A DNA stretch of 64,000 nt from Roseiarcus sp963822215. GTDB lineage: Bacteria > Pseudomonadota > Alphaproteobacteria > Rhizobiales > Beijerinckiaceae. The notes beneath the pieces are model-generated. The model made no database searches. It was not told the DNA's origin and saw nothing but the letters and a program-made list of their open reading frames with translations. Location of the stretch: the NCBI GenBank assembly GCA_963822215.1, contig CAWGGX010000009.1, positions 372,001 to 436,000 on the forward strand. The letters are read 5' to 3'. Both the position numbers and the translations under genes were made by a program. Positions 16,780-25,500 of the stretch are shown in pieces (the first letter of the stretch is position 1; each line of letters opens with the position of its first letter).

Positions 16780-17211
16780 ATGGACGAGTACGAGACGCTA
16801 AACCACACGACGTGGGACTGCAAATTTCATGTGGTTTTCATCCCAAAATATCGGCGCAAACTCCTGTTTCAGGAGCTGAGGAAACCGCTGGGCGAGGTTT
16901 TTCGTCAGCTCGCGGCTCAGAAGGAAGCGAAGGTTGAAGAGGCGCATTTGCTCCCGGACCATGTTCACATGCTTTTGTCGATCCCACCAAAATACGCAGT
17001 GTCGAACGTGGTCGGGTACATCAAGGGAAAGAGCGCTATCCATCTGGCGCGGACGTACGGCGAACGAAAGCGCAATTTCGTGGGGCAAAGCTTCTGGGCG
17101 CGCGGGTATTTTGTGAGCACGGTCGGTCGTGACGAAAAGGCGATCCGGGAATACATCCAAAGCCAAGAGAAGGAAGACCAGCGGCCGGAGCAACTCAATC
17201 TCTGGAAGTGA
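16780..17211 (+). CDS. tnpA: IS200/IS605 Y1 transposase TnpA
   Basis: A 143-residue HUH-type transposase. The metal-binding His pair is in DHVHMLLSIPPK (H61, H63) and the catalytic Tyr in AIREYIQSQ (Y125). The opening LNHTTWDCKFHVVFIPKYRR is the family signature. It acts on single-stranded DNA at the terminal hairpins. The frame is intact. No tnpB is present, so this is the IS200 rather than the IS605 arrangement. Confidence 0.95.
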   Translation: MDEYETLNHTTWDCKFHVVFIPKYRRKLLFQELRKPLGEVFRQLAAQKEAKVEEAHLLPDHVHMLLSIPPKYAVSNVVGYIKGKSAIHLARTYGERKRNFVGQSFWARGYFVSTVGRDEKAIREYIQSQEKEDQRPEQLNLWK

Positions 17212-17407
17212 CAGCCACCTTCAGGTGGCCCACGTATTCGGAGCCGCGTTAGCGCCTCCCTCCGCCGCTCCCTTGAGCGGCCACAACCCCAATAGTCGCG
17301 TCAGCGACGACACAGCCGCTTTGAGCGGCTAAAGGCCTAAAGCCCCCGGCTTTGCCGGGGGATACTTACTGTGCGCCCGGCGCCGCAAGCGGAAGGACCC
17401 ACAGCGC

Positions 17408-18421
17408 ATGCTCTCAAAGTTCCCCCGCTACCCGCTCACCTTCGGACCGACGCACAAAGAGAGGTTGTCGCGGCTGACCGCGCATCTCGGCGGCCAGGTC
17501 GAGCTCTTCGCCAAGCGGGAAGACTGCAATTCCGGGCTCGCCTTCGGCGGCAACAAGCTGCGCAAGCTCGAATACATCATCCCCGACGCGATCGCCACCA
17601 ACGCCGACACGCTGGTTTCGATCGGCGGCGTGCAGTCGAACCATACCCGTCAGGTCGCCGCGGTCGCCGCCAAAATCGGGATGAAATGCCGGCTGGTGCA
17701 GGAGGCCTGGGTTCCGCATGAAGATGCGGTGTATGACCGCGTCGGCAACATCATGCTCAGTCGCATCCTGGGCGCCGACGTGCGCCTCGTCGACGAGGGT
17801 TTTGACATCGGCATCCGCAAGAGCTGGGAGGAGGCGCTGAAGGATGTCGAGGCCAACGGCGGCCGGCCTTACGCCATCCCCGCCGGCGCCTCGGTGCACA
17901 AGTACGGCGGACTGGGCTACGTCGGCTTTGCCGAGGAAGTGAGGGCGCAGGAGCGCGAACTCGGCTTCGCCTTCGATTATGTCGTCGTCTGCACGGTCAC
18001 CGGCTCGACCCAGGCGGGCATGGTCGTGGGCTTCGCCAAGGACGGGCGCGAGCGGAAGGTCATCGGGATCGACGCCTCCGCCACGCCGAAAAAGACCAAG
18101 GCGCAGGTCCTCGACATCGCGCGCAGCACGGCAAAGCTTGTCGAACTCGGCCGCGAGATCGCCGCCGACGACGTGGTGCTGATCGAGGACTACGCCTATC
18201 CGCTTTACGGTGTTCCCTCCGCCGAGACCAAGGAAGCGATCCGCCTTTCGGCTCGCCTCGAAGGCATGATCACCGACCCGGTGTACGAGGGCAAATCGAT
18301 GCAGGGGATGATCGACCTCGTGCGCAAAGGGTTCTTCCCGAAGGGATCGAAAGTTCTGTACGCCCATCTCGGCGGCGCCCCCGCCCTGAACGGCTACGCC
18401 TACGCCTTTCGGAATGGATGA
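17408..18421 (+). CDS. acdS: 1-aminocyclopropane-1-carboxylate deaminase
   Basis: A 337-residue PLP enzyme that cleaves ACC, the plant ethylene precursor, to 2-oxobutyrate and ammonia. It starts with the typical YPLTFGPT. The PLP lysine is in FGGNKLRKLEY (K50) and the Ser in GGVQSNHTRQ. The residues separating true ACC deaminases from D-cysteine desulfhydrases are present: Tyr293-Glu294 in DPVYEGKSMQG and Leu321 in YAHLGGAPALNGY. An IS200-type element ends about 40 bp upstream, so the native promoter is probably displaced. Its last four bases overlap the next gene. Confidence 0.93.
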   Translation: MLSKFPRYPLTFGPTHKERLSRLTAHLGGQVELFAKREDCNSGLAFGGNKLRKLEYIIPDAIATNADTLVSIGGVQSNHTRQVAAVAAKIGMKCRLVQEAWVPHEDAVYDRVGNIMLSRILGADVRLVDEGFDIGIRKSWEEALKDVEANGGRPYAIPAGASVHKYGGLGYVGFAEEVRAQERELGFAFDYVVVCTVTGSTQAGMVVGFAKDGRERKVIGIDASATPKKTKAQVLDIARSTAKLVELGREIAADDVVLIEDYAYPLYGVPSAETKEAIRLSARLEGMITDPVYEGKSMQGMIDLVRKGFFPKGSKVLYAHLGGAPALNGYAYAFRNG

Positions 18422-19266
18422 GGGCTTTGCGCGGGCTGAAGGACGTCCGGCGGGCCGTCCTCGGCCTCGACTCCGCGTGGACCGCCAGGGAGCCGAGCGG
18501 CGTGGCGCTCGCGGCGGAGACAGAAAGCGGCTGGCGTCTCGCGGCGGTCGAGGCGTCGTATGATGATGTTCTGGCGCGGGCGCAAGGCGTCGCTCCGGGG
18601 GACGAACGGCCGAGAGGCTCGCGGCCCGCCGCCGGCGCGCTGATCGGGGCCGTCAAGACGCTCTGCGGCCGGTCGCCCGACTGCATCGCGGTCGACATCC
18701 CGCTAGGGCCCAACCCCATCGCCGGGCGCAGGGCCTGCGACAACGTCATTTCCCGGATTTACGGGGCGCGGAAGGCGTCGGTCCATTCGCCGAGCGCGAC
18801 GCGGCCGGGGCCGATCAGCGACGACCTTCGCGCCGGCTTTGCGGCGCTCGGCTTTCCGGTCTGCGTCGCGCCGCCGGCGCGCGGGCTAATCGAGGTCTAT
18901 CCCCACGCAGCCCTGATCGAGTTCATGGGCGAGAAGGAGCGGCTTCCTTACAAGGCCGCCAAGACCGCAACCTACTGGCCCGGCCTGTCCGTCGACGAGC
19001 GCCATAGGAAACTGCGCATGGTCTGGTCGCGCATCGTCGCGGCGCTGGACGATCGCATCGCCGGCGTCGCGCCGGCGCTCCCCGTCCCCGCGCGAGACGT
19101 GCGCGGCTGGCGGCTCAAGGCCTTCGAGGACAAGCTGGACGCGGTCGTCTGCGCCGCCATGGCCATCGCCGCGCTGAACGGCGAGGCCGACGCCCACGGC
19201 GACGGCGAAGGCGCGATCTGGGTTCCGCGCGCTCCCCCGGCGGCCAAGAGCGAAGCCCAGGCATGA
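18418..19266 (+). CDS. DUF429 family protein (RNase H-like fold)
   Basis: A 282-residue protein with the DUF429 opening VLGLDSAWTAREPSGVALA, CIAVDIPLG and VCAAMAIAALNG near the C-terminus. The family is predicted to have an RNase H-like nuclease fold; its substrate is unknown. Asp residues in the first and second blocks would be metal ligands. The start overlaps the acdS stop (ATGA) and the end overlaps the cupin start (ATGA), giving a tight three-gene operon. Confidence 0.82.
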   Translation: MRALRGLKDVRRAVLGLDSAWTAREPSGVALAAETESGWRLAAVEASYDDVLARAQGVAPGDERPRGSRPAAGALIGAVKTLCGRSPDCIAVDIPLGPNPIAGRRACDNVISRIYGARKASVHSPSATRPGPISDDLRAGFAALGFPVCVAPPARGLIEVYPHAALIEFMGEKERLPYKAAKTATYWPGLSVDERHRKLRMVWSRIVAALDDRIAGVAPALPVPARDVRGWRLKAFEDKLDAVVCAAMAIAALNGEADAHGDGEGAIWVPRAPPAAKSEAQA

Positions 19267-19592
19267 TTAAGTGCGGCAATTTCTTTGCGGGCGTCCGGCC
19301 GGCGCAGGCGGACGAGGAGGCGACGACGCTCGCCGAGCGGCCGGGCGCGGTCGTCGAGCGCATCGTCTCGACCGGCCAGGCGAGCCCGGAGGGCTTTTGG
19401 TACGACCAGAACTGGACGGAATGGGTGGTCGTGCTGGCGGGCGAGGCCGGCCTGAGCATCGAGGGCGAGGCGGGACCCAGAACTCTCCGCCCGGGCGACT
19501 GGCTGGAGCTGCCGGCGGGCCTCAGGCATCGGGTCGACTGGACCGCGTCCCACCGGCCGACGGTGTGGCTGGCGGTGCACTGGAAAGGCTGA
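19263..19592 (+). CDS. Cupin-domain protein
   Basis: A 109-residue single-cupin protein. The first cupin motif is degenerate (GFWYDQNWTEWVVVLAGEAG, with few metal ligands). The second motif LRPGDWLELPAGLRHRVDW keeps the His that normally binds metal. The function is unknown. It is the last gene of the acdS operon, overlapping DUF429 by four bases. Confidence 0.8.
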   Translation: MIKCGNFFAGVRPAQADEEATTLAERPGAVVERIVSTGQASPEGFWYDQNWTEWVVVLAGEAGLSIEGEAGPRTLRPGDWLELPAGLRHRVDWTASHRPTVWLAVHWKG

Positions 19593-19802
19593 CGGGCGCC
19601 CTTGGACCGAGATGAAGTTAGGTCGCGCCGGTTGACCCTCACCCTGCAGCCTTCGGCCGCCGCCCTCTACCCGTGGGAGACTCAAGCATGCACGCCTATC
19701 GGCGATGCGCCGACGCGGGCTGCTTCCCGAGGCTTGGACGCCCGTCCCATAGCCCGTCTAGCGACGGGCGTCCTGGCGCCCCATGGGAGGCCCGGGTCCG
19801 GC
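19593..19802. other. Intergenic spacer with a dispersed hairpin
   Basis: It contains CATAGCCCGTCTAGCGACGG followed by GCGTC at about 19752-19776, a stem GCCCGTC/GACGGGC. A near-identical copy lies at about 42678-42702. Otherwise no gene is seen. Confidence 0.5.
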
Positions 19803-19934
19803 CGCGCGGTTTCAGATTCCTTCAAACGGCTTCCGAAAGCTTCAATTTCTTTCCGCGGCGGCCTCCAAAAGTTTCCATTGCTTTCCAAAAGTTGCAAAAA
19901 ATTTCCGCGGATCGTGACTTATCAATGGGTTACG
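19803..19934 (-). repeat. Dispersed 3' element, copy B
   Basis: It aligns along about 125 bp with copy A (13046-13172). Shared blocks include AAGCTTCAATTTCTTTCCGC, CAAAAGTTGCAAAAAATTTC and GACTTATCAATGGGTTACGG on the plus strand. It is followed 19 bp later by an IS66-family insertion. Confidence 0.8.
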
Positions 19935-19953
19935 GACGAGTGAAAGGAAAAAG

Positions 19954-21557
19954 GTAACTGCCAAGCTGGGGTGAGTCCGAAAAGCCACACCGGACGGACG
20001 ATTGATTGCGGCGCTGCGATTTTTCGAGACAGGGGCGCGGACTTCTGACTCAAGGGTGGAATGGTCCTTCCGCCCGAAGTCGTGGAGCTGATCAACTCGC
20101 TCAGACGCGAGATCGAGGCGCTTCGGGCCGAGAACGCCGAGCTTCGGCGACGTCTGGGCTTGGACAGCTCCAACAGTTCCAAGCCGCCGTCGAGCGACGG
20201 GCTGAAGAAGAAGCCTCGGGTCTTGAAGAGCCTGCGCACGCGCTCGGGCAAGCCGAGCGGAGGCCAGAAAGGCCATCGCGGCGACACGCTGCGTCAGGTC
20301 GCCGAACCCGACGCGATCGTCGAGCACGCGGCCGAGGTATGCGAGCATTGCCGGGCGCTGCTTCTGGCGGATTCGAAGATCGGCGAGGAGAAGCGGCAGG
20401 TCTTCGATCTTCCGGAGAAGCCGCTGATCGTGACCGAGCACCGCGCGGCGATCCACGATTGCCCGGCTTGCGGCCTGAGGACGCGCGCCGGGTTCCCCGA
20501 GGGCGTCGTTTCGCCGGCCCAGTATGGCGAGCGCGTCAAGGCGGCGGCCGTCTATCTCAACGCCCAGCAGCTCGTGCCCGAGGAACGAACCGCGCAGGTC
20601 CTGCAGGACCTGTTCGGGGCGGCGGCGGCCTGCGGCGCGAGCGTGGCGGCCTGGGTACGCCGCAAGGCCGAGGCGCTGGCGCCGGTCCACCGCGGCATCG
20701 GCGCATGCGTGGCGGGAGCGCCGGTGCGCTGCCTCGACGAAACGGGCTTGCGCATCGCCGGCGCCACCCGCTGGCTGCACACCGCCTCGACCCTGACCCA
20801 CACGTTCTATCGCGCCGGCGAGCCCCGCTCGGCCGTGCCCGAGTTCGAGGGCGGCGTCGTGGTCCACGACCACTGGCGCGCCTATTTGAGCCTCGAAACC
20901 GTCGATCACGCCTTCTGCAACGCCCATCTCCTGCGCGAGCTTCAGGCGGTTTGCGAACTCGACAAGGAGCCCTGGGCCGAGGCCCTGCGCGCGACGCTTC
21001 TCGACGCCGACGAGGCCGTGCGAACGGCCAAAGCGCAGGGCGCCTCGGCACTCCCCGCCGAAACCATCAAGGCGTTCGAGGACCGCTATTGGGCCGCCGT
21101 CCGGGAAGGCCTCGCCCTGCACAGGAGCCTGCCGGCCTTCGATCCCTCGACCAACCCGAAAAAGCGCAAGAAGCAGCGGCCCGCTCACAATCTCCTCATC
21201 CGGTTCAAGACCTTCAAGGAGGCGACCCTCAGGTTCCTCACCGACTTCACCGTTCCCTTCACCAACAACCTTGCCGAACAAGATTTGAGGATGATGAAGG
21301 TGAAGATCAAAATCTCGGGCGGCTTCCGAACCCTGCAAGGCGCCGTCGACTTCGCAAGCCTGCGCTCCGTGATCTCGTCGGCCAGAAAGCAGGGCCTCAA
21401 CATCCGCAAAGCCCTGACCCTCGGCCCAGAGCCTCTCGCCGCCGAACTGAAGCTCTGACACCGGGCTTCCCTTCCACTCCCATTCGAAGCAGAACCAATC
21501 CATCCGCCGCCCCAGTGGCGAGAAATGCTCAACACGACAGCCGGCTTGGCAGTTACC
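19954..21557 (+). mobile_element. IS66-family insertion sequence, second type
   Basis: The ends are inverted: GGTAACTGCCAAGC at 19954 and its complement GCTTGGCAGTTACC ending at 21557. Flanking octamers GGAAAAAG (19946-19953) and GGAAAAAA (21558-21565) match 7 of 8, consistent with an 8-bp target duplication with one later change. Length is 1604 bp with one gene. The transposase is only distantly related to that of the element at 13181. Confidence 0.85.
20061..21458 (+). CDS. IS66-family transposase
   Basis: A 465-residue transposase. An N-terminal leucine-zipper-like coil (LINSLRREIEALRAENAELR) is followed by the typical SSNSSKPPSSDGLKKKP linker and a zinc-binding motif (CEHCRALL...CPACGLRT). 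The DDE domain has PVRCLDETGLRIAG, VVVHDHWRAYL with FCNAHLLRELQAV, and NNLAEQDLRMMKVKIKISGG. All expected blocks are present and the frame is intact. Confidence 0.95.
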   Translation: MVLPPEVVELINSLRREIEALRAENAELRRRLGLDSSNSSKPPSSDGLKKKPRVLKSLRTRSGKPSGGQKGHRGDTLRQVAEPDAIVEHAAEVCEHCRALLLADSKIGEEKRQVFDLPEKPLIVTEHRAAIHDCPACGLRTRAGFPEGVVSPAQYGERVKAAAVYLNAQQLVPEERTAQVLQDLFGAAAACGASVAAWVRRKAEALAPVHRGIGACVAGAPVRCLDETGLRIAGATRWLHTASTLTHTFYRAGEPRSAVPEFEGGVVVHDHWRAYLSLETVDHAFCNAHLLRELQAVCELDKEPWAEALRATLLDADEAVRTAKAQGASALPAETIKAFEDRYWAAVREGLALHRSLPAFDPSTNPKKRKKQRPAHNLLIRFKTFKEATLRFLTDFTVPFTNNLAEQDLRMMKVKIKISGGFRTLQGAVDFASLRSVISSARKQGLNIRKALTLGPEPLAAELKL

Positions 21558-21639
21558 GGAAAAAAACTTCCGGGCCGCAGACCGTGAAGCGCCGCGCTGG
21601 TGGGCCGGGTCGATGACCCGGCCGTCGCGGTCATCGACC

Positions 21640-21818
21640 GCGCCCTACAACGCGCCGTTCGTCCGGCGCTCCCTTGCGCCCCGGGCGAATGGCGGTCGTC
21701 CGCGTCGCTCGTCTCTTTCTCCGTCCACGCCGTCCACGCTCGTCGGCCCCTCGCGGGGCGAAGTTTTCTATGAGGACAAACATACCACAGAATTACGGTT
21801 TCAGAAATCGTTTGTCGA
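21640..21818 (-). pseudogene. Cassette B relic of the HTH-gene family
   Basis: On the minus strand, DERRRGRPPFARGARERRTN aligns with the N-terminus of the intact HTH protein (MDERTRG...FTRAARTRR), but the start codon position reads AGA and the frame stops after about 24 codons. Upstream, 21771-21818 aligns ungapped with the cassette A promoter-like segment. A hairpin GGTCGATGACC...GGGTCATCGACC lies between the relic and the IS. The 3' end of this cassette is the other side of the IS, ending at the TAA before copy B. Confidence 0.5.
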
Positions 21819-21829
21819 CAAGCGCTGAA

Positions 21830-22281
21830 ATCAGGCGGTCGCACCAGATGCGCGGATGCGTAGGCGTCGGAAAGGGGTCGCGCGGCTCGGATTTCCCTTC
21901 CCCTTCAAGGGGAAGGCGCTGCGTCAGCGGCCGGATGAGGGGAGGCCGCGCGGACAGCTCCGCCGTTACGCCCCGAATGCGCGCGCGGCGAGTCCGATCA
22001 TGGTTACGAAAGCGGCAAGCGAGGCGAGTTCGGCGACGTCGCGCAGGGTGAGGAGAGCGGCTTCACGCATAAGGACCTCCTACGGCTTGGTGATCACGAT
22101 AAGAGCACTGTATGTTCCCTAATTGTTCGAGTCAAGCGGCAGTGTTCCCTAACGTCGCTTCTCGCACAGCGACCGGTTTTGGGGATAAGAATCGAGGGGC
22201 GCACTGGTGGCCAGGCAGGCGGCGCTTTAAGGCGAGGCCGGAATCTGGGACGGGTCGGGGCGGGGCGATGCGAGGCGGGCG
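21830..22281. other. Intergenic spacer
   Basis: About 450 bases with only chance frames. A short AT-rich stretch with ACTGTATGTTCCCTAATTG and a partial repeat GTTCCCTAACG (22110-22160) may mark the promoter of the next gene. No gene is supported. Confidence 0.35.
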
Positions 22282-22962
22282 TTGGAACCAGCGGGGCTGA
22301 GGCTCATCAGGGTCGCCGTCGTCGGCGTCGCGACGGCGGCCGCGTCGGTCGCGACGGCGCAGTCGACCAATGTCTTGCCGGACCTCAGCACCGGCGATGC
22401 GGCCTTCGATCCGGCCAGGGTCGCCGACCTTCCCGCCGAGGCGAAAGCCGCCTTCGCCTCGGCGGCGGCCAAGTTCAAGAGCGGCGACCTCGCGGGCCTG
22501 ATCCTTGTCGCCTCGCCCGACGGATCCGCCTGGACCCTGAATGTCGCGCCGAAGGGGATGACCGACTACAACCCCTCCGACAGCGCCCGTCAGGCCTTGG
22601 AAGTCTGTGAATATCAGGCCGGACGGCCGTGCGCGCTCCTGTCTGTCAACGGCTACGAGGCGCGTTCCACCTCAAGCGCCGCACCGGAGCCGCAGGCGAT
22701 GCTGACCAGCCAGCCGAGCGATTTCGACGCCACTCGGCTCCCGTTCGTGCCCGCCTCGAAGCGGGGCGCCGCGGCGACTTATCTTTCCGCCGAGGGTCCG
22801 CGCGCCTTCGCCGTGACGACGAGCGGCCTGTGGCTCTGGCGCGGGGGCGCGACGGCGCGGCAGGCGATCGACAAGACCATGGACGAATGCGCGGCTGCGT
22901 TCAAACCTTCGGCCTGTATCCTTTACGCGGTCGCCGGCCGGGTGGTGTTCGGGGCGCAGTAG
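22282..22962 (+). CDS. Hypothetical secreted protein
   Basis: A protein of about 226 residues with an N-terminal signal-like segment (LIRVAVVGVATAAASVATAQ, probable cleavage after AQ or A). The mature part has Cys-containing strands (EVCEYQAGRPCALLSVNGYE; MDECAAAFKPSACILYAVAG) suggesting disulfides in the periplasm. No family was recognised. No ATG fits; the start used is TTG, so the N-terminus is uncertain. Confidence 0.6.
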   Translation: MEPAGLRLIRVAVVGVATAAASVATAQSTNVLPDLSTGDAAFDPARVADLPAEAKAAFASAAAKFKSGDLAGLILVASPDGSAWTLNVAPKGMTDYNPSDSARQALEVCEYQAGRPCALLSVNGYEARSTSSAAPEPQAMLTSQPSDFDATRLPFVPASKRGAAATYLSAEGPRAFAVTTSGLWLWRGGATARQAIDKTMDECAAAFKPSACILYAVAGRVVFGAQ

Positions 22963-23057
22963 CGTCGTGAAGCGGTTCAGCGCGCCGCGAACGTCTCGAT
23001 CCGTCGAGGCGTCGCATGTCTCGTCCTCATGCGTCGCGCCCTGGACCGGCGTTTCTA

Positions 23058-24095
23058 TCAGCGAGCCGGCTTCAAAAGCCCAAGCTCCGACAAACTCCGG
23101 GCCGTGGCGAGAATCGCTTCCCTCGGACTCCGCGGCGCCCAGCCCAGTAGGCGACGCGCCTTGTCATTCGACGCGTTCTTGCGTTTGCCGAGTTCCGGCG
23201 TCAGCCCTCTGACCTCGGGATCAAACAACGCGACCACGCGCATAAGCCAGTTGGGCAGGCGGCGGGTCGGGACCTTGCGGGCGGCGTCGCCGGCGCCCTC
23301 CTTGAGCATTTGGGCCATCTCAACAGCGCTCAGGAAATCCCCGCCGGTGGCGAGAAACCGCTCGCCGCGTGCGGCCGGGTCGGTCATGACCTTGAGGTGC
23401 AGATCGGCGACGTCACGCGCGTCGACCGCGCCGAACCAGATGTCGGGGCAGCCCGGCACGGAGCCGTCCAAGAAACGCTTCACCATCAGGATCGAGGTCG
23501 AATAATCTGGTCCCAGGACGGGCCCGAGAACGCCGACCGGATTGACCACGGCCAGTTCCAGTCCGCCCCCTTCCCGCGCGATGAAATCCCAAGCCGCCCG
23601 TTCGGCGATCGTCTTCGATTTCTGGTAGGGCTGCACGCTCGGATCGCTGAGATCCGTCCAATCCTCCTCGGTGAACGTGGTCGTCCGGCCCTTGGCGCCA
23701 TAGCCGATGGCCGCAAAGGACGAAGTCAGCACGACGCGCTTGACCCCGGCGTCGCGCGCGGCCCTGAGCACGCGTAGCGCCCCGTCTCGGGCCGGCGCGA
23801 TCAACACGTTCGCGTCCTTGGGCACAGTGCTCGGAAACGGCGACGCGACATGGAGCACATAGTCGCAACCGGCCGCCGCTTCGGCCCAGCCCGCATCCGC
23901 GTTGAGATCGGCGCGAAACAGGGTCAGACGTTCGCCCACCTTGTCGGCTCCCCCCTGACACAACATTGCGCGCACAACGCTTTCGCGCGCCAGGTCGCGC
24001 ACGGTGGCGCGCGTTTCATGCCCCGCCGCCAACAGCTGGACCAGACAATGGGCGCCGACGAACCCCGTGCCCCCGGTGACCAGAACGCGCGCCAT
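23058..24095 (-). CDS. NAD-dependent epimerase/dehydratase, dihydroflavonol-reductase-like SDR
   Basis: A 345-residue extended SDR. It has the Rossmann motif VLVTGGTGFVGAH at the N-terminus, HVASPFPS, VLTSSFAAIGYG (Ser of the triad) and YQKSKTIAE (YxxxK). The layout matches aldehyde or cinnamoyl-alcohol-type reductases acting with NADPH; the substrate is unknown. It is divergently transcribed from a MarR regulator, with two palindromic sites between them, so it is probably repressed by that regulator. Confidence 0.88.
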   Translation of the reverse strand: MARVLVTGGTGFVGAHCLVQLLAAGHETRATVRDLARESVVRAMLCQGGADKVGERLTLFRADLNADAGWAEAAAGCDYVLHVASPFPSTVPKDANVLIAPARDGALRVLRAARDAGVKRVVLTSSFAAIGYGAKGRTTTFTEEDWTDLSDPSVQPYQKSKTIAERAAWDFIAREGGGLELAVVNPVGVLGPVLGPDYSTSILMVKRFLDGSVPGCPDIWFGAVDARDVADLHLKVMTDPAARGERFLATGGDFLSAVEMAQMLKEGAGDAARKVPTRRLPNWLMRVVALFDPEVRGLTPELGKRKNASNDKARRLLGWAPRSPREAILATARSLSELGLLKPAR

Positions 24096-24108
24096 ATTAA
24101 ATTCCCAC

Positions 24109-24136
24109 GGTAATGATTACCATTAGTAATGATTAT
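24109..24136. promoter_or_regulatory. Probable MarR operator (two sites)
   Basis: GGTAATGATTACC at 24109-24121 is a perfect 13-bp palindrome around one central base. A second, slightly imperfect copy GTAATGATTAT lies at 24126-24136. Both are between the SDR and MarR starts, in AT-rich DNA overlapping the likely divergent promoters. Confidence 0.7.
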
Positions 24137-24177
24137 TCCGCCTTGACCGCTCTGTCAAGCCGCGGGACAAGAAAAGG

Positions 24178-24669
24178 ATGGCGATGGACCCTAAATCTGC
24201 GAGGAAGCATGCCCCGATTGCTTTGCATCGTGGGTTTGGCAGTCATGTCGTTCGATTGGCCGAGATGGTCTTGGCTCGCGCCAATGCCGCGTTGCAGCCG
24301 CTCGAATTGACGCCGCTCGGCTACGGCACGATGGCCTGCATCGCGGATGGCGATGGACTGTCGCAGATGGAGCTGAGCCGACAGCTCAACATGTACGCGC
24401 CAAAGATGGTCGGGCTGCTCGATGGACTGGAGAAGCGGGGCCTTGTCGAGCGCAAGGTCAGCCCCGCCGATCGTCGGCAGCACATGCTGCTCTTGACGCC
24501 CAAGGGCGAGGCGCTTCTGCAGCGCGCCGCAGCCGTAGCAGCCGCGTTGGAGGAAGAATTGTTCGGCTCCCTGCCCGATGAGGACAAGGCGCGCTTCGAG
24601 GCGCTGGTGGAGCGCCTAGAGGAAACCGAGGGCGAGCGCGGCGCCGCCGCCGCCGAGCCGCGCGCCTGA
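24178..24669 (+). CDS. MarR-family transcriptional regulator
   Basis: A 163-residue winged-helix protein. The recognition helix region is LSQMELSRQLNMYAPKMVGL and the wing is KVSPADRRQHMLLLTPKGEAL, both typical of MarR. Helices at both ends would form the dimer interface. The family usually senses phenolic or electrophilic ligands. It is divergent from the SDR gene and probably controls both. Confidence 0.9.
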   Translation: MAMDPKSARKHAPIALHRGFGSHVVRLAEMVLARANAALQPLELTPLGYGTMACIADGDGLSQMELSRQLNMYAPKMVGLLDGLEKRGLVERKVSPADRRQHMLLLTPKGEALLQRAAAVAAALEEELFGSLPDEDKARFEALVERLEETEGERGAAAAEPRA

Positions 24670-24721
24670 TTTTTCGCGTCTCAACGCGTCCGGCTCTCGC
24701 CGCCCTTAAGGGGGAGGCCGA

Positions 24722-25459
24722 TCAGCGCCGCCCCTTCGCCGGCCGGTCGAGTTCTGGGTAATGCCGGAAGATTCCGGATTCGTTGAACGGAATGCGCCGG
24801 TCCGAGGCGAGATAGCGGGCGATGTTAGGGCGCTTCTCGACTGCAGCGACGAGCGCGGCCAGCTTCGGGTATCGCTTGGCGGCGTCGGCGAAGGCATGCG
24901 GGAAGGCGTAGGCCATCCCGGCCCAGAGCTGGAACAGCGACAGGTCCACCGTCGTCAGCCCGTCGCCGACCGCGTGCGCCGTCCCGGCGGGATTGGTCTC
25001 GAGCGAATGCTCGAAATAACCCAGGTATTTTGGGACGCGATGGTCGAGAAACGCCTTGGCGCGCGCCTTCGCCTCCGCCTTCTGGTCTTCGTAATAGAGA
25101 TCGGTCGCGATCGGATGGTGGGTGTCGTGGACCTCGGCGACGAAATCCGTGATCGTCAGCTGAAGGCCATGGGCGTACAGTCTCAGCGCCTCGTCCCTCG
25201 GCGCGAGGCCGAGCTTCGGGCCGAGATGGAGCAGAATGTTGGCGACATGCGAGACGAGAATGTCGCCGTCGCGCAGGAAGGGGGGCGCGAAGGGGGCGAA
25301 CGGCCGCTCGCCCATCAGCGCCATCATCGCCTTGACGCCGCGCCCGCTGCCGTGTTCGCGGGCGACGTCGACATAATCGGCGCCGGCGTCCTCGAGCGCG
25401 AGGCGGACGAATTCGCCGCGGCCCTGGATGCCGGGCCAGTAGAAGAGTTCGTAGGGCAT
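24722..25459 (-). CDS. Glutathione S-transferase family protein
   Basis: A 245-residue cytosolic GST. The thioredoxin-like N-domain starts MPYELFYWPGIQGRGEFVRL, with a Tyr and then Gly-Arg-Gly near the glutathione site. FAPPFLRDGDILVSHVANIL includes the cis-Pro and Ser that hold glutathione. The helical C-domain has DGLTTVDLSLFQLWAGM. It resembles sigma/pi-like bacterial GSTs. GGGAG lies 7 nt before the ATG. Confidence 0.88.
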   Translation of the reverse strand: MPYELFYWPGIQGRGEFVRLALEDAGADYVDVAREHGSGRGVKAMMALMGERPFAPFAPPFLRDGDILVSHVANILLHLGPKLGLAPRDEALRLYAHGLQLTITDFVAEVHDTHHPIATDLYYEDQKAEAKARAKAFLDHRVPKYLGYFEHSLETNPAGTAHAVGDGLTTVDLSLFQLWAGMAYAFPHAFADAAKRYPKLAALVAAVEKRPNIARYLASDRRIPFNESGIFRHYPELDRPAKGRR

Positions 25460-25500
25460 GTAGTGTCTCCCGTAACTGCCTAGCCGCCCCTTCGCGCCTC

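Larger units (their letters stand above)
16665..17370 (+). mobile_element. IS200/IS605-type insertion sequence
   Basis: A Y1-transposase gene is flanked by matching imperfect-palindrome ends: CCCCCGGCTTTGCCGGGG at 16679-16696 and CCCCCGGCTTTGCCGGGGG at 17343-17361. There are no terminal inverted repeats or target duplication, as expected for this family. The exact ends are estimated. The right end stops about 40 bp before acdS. Confidence 0.85.

Noticed and set aside
20006..21616. A 536-codon alternative frame through the second IS66 element
   Set aside because: It overlaps the clear IS66 transposase in another frame and has Arg-rich noise composition.
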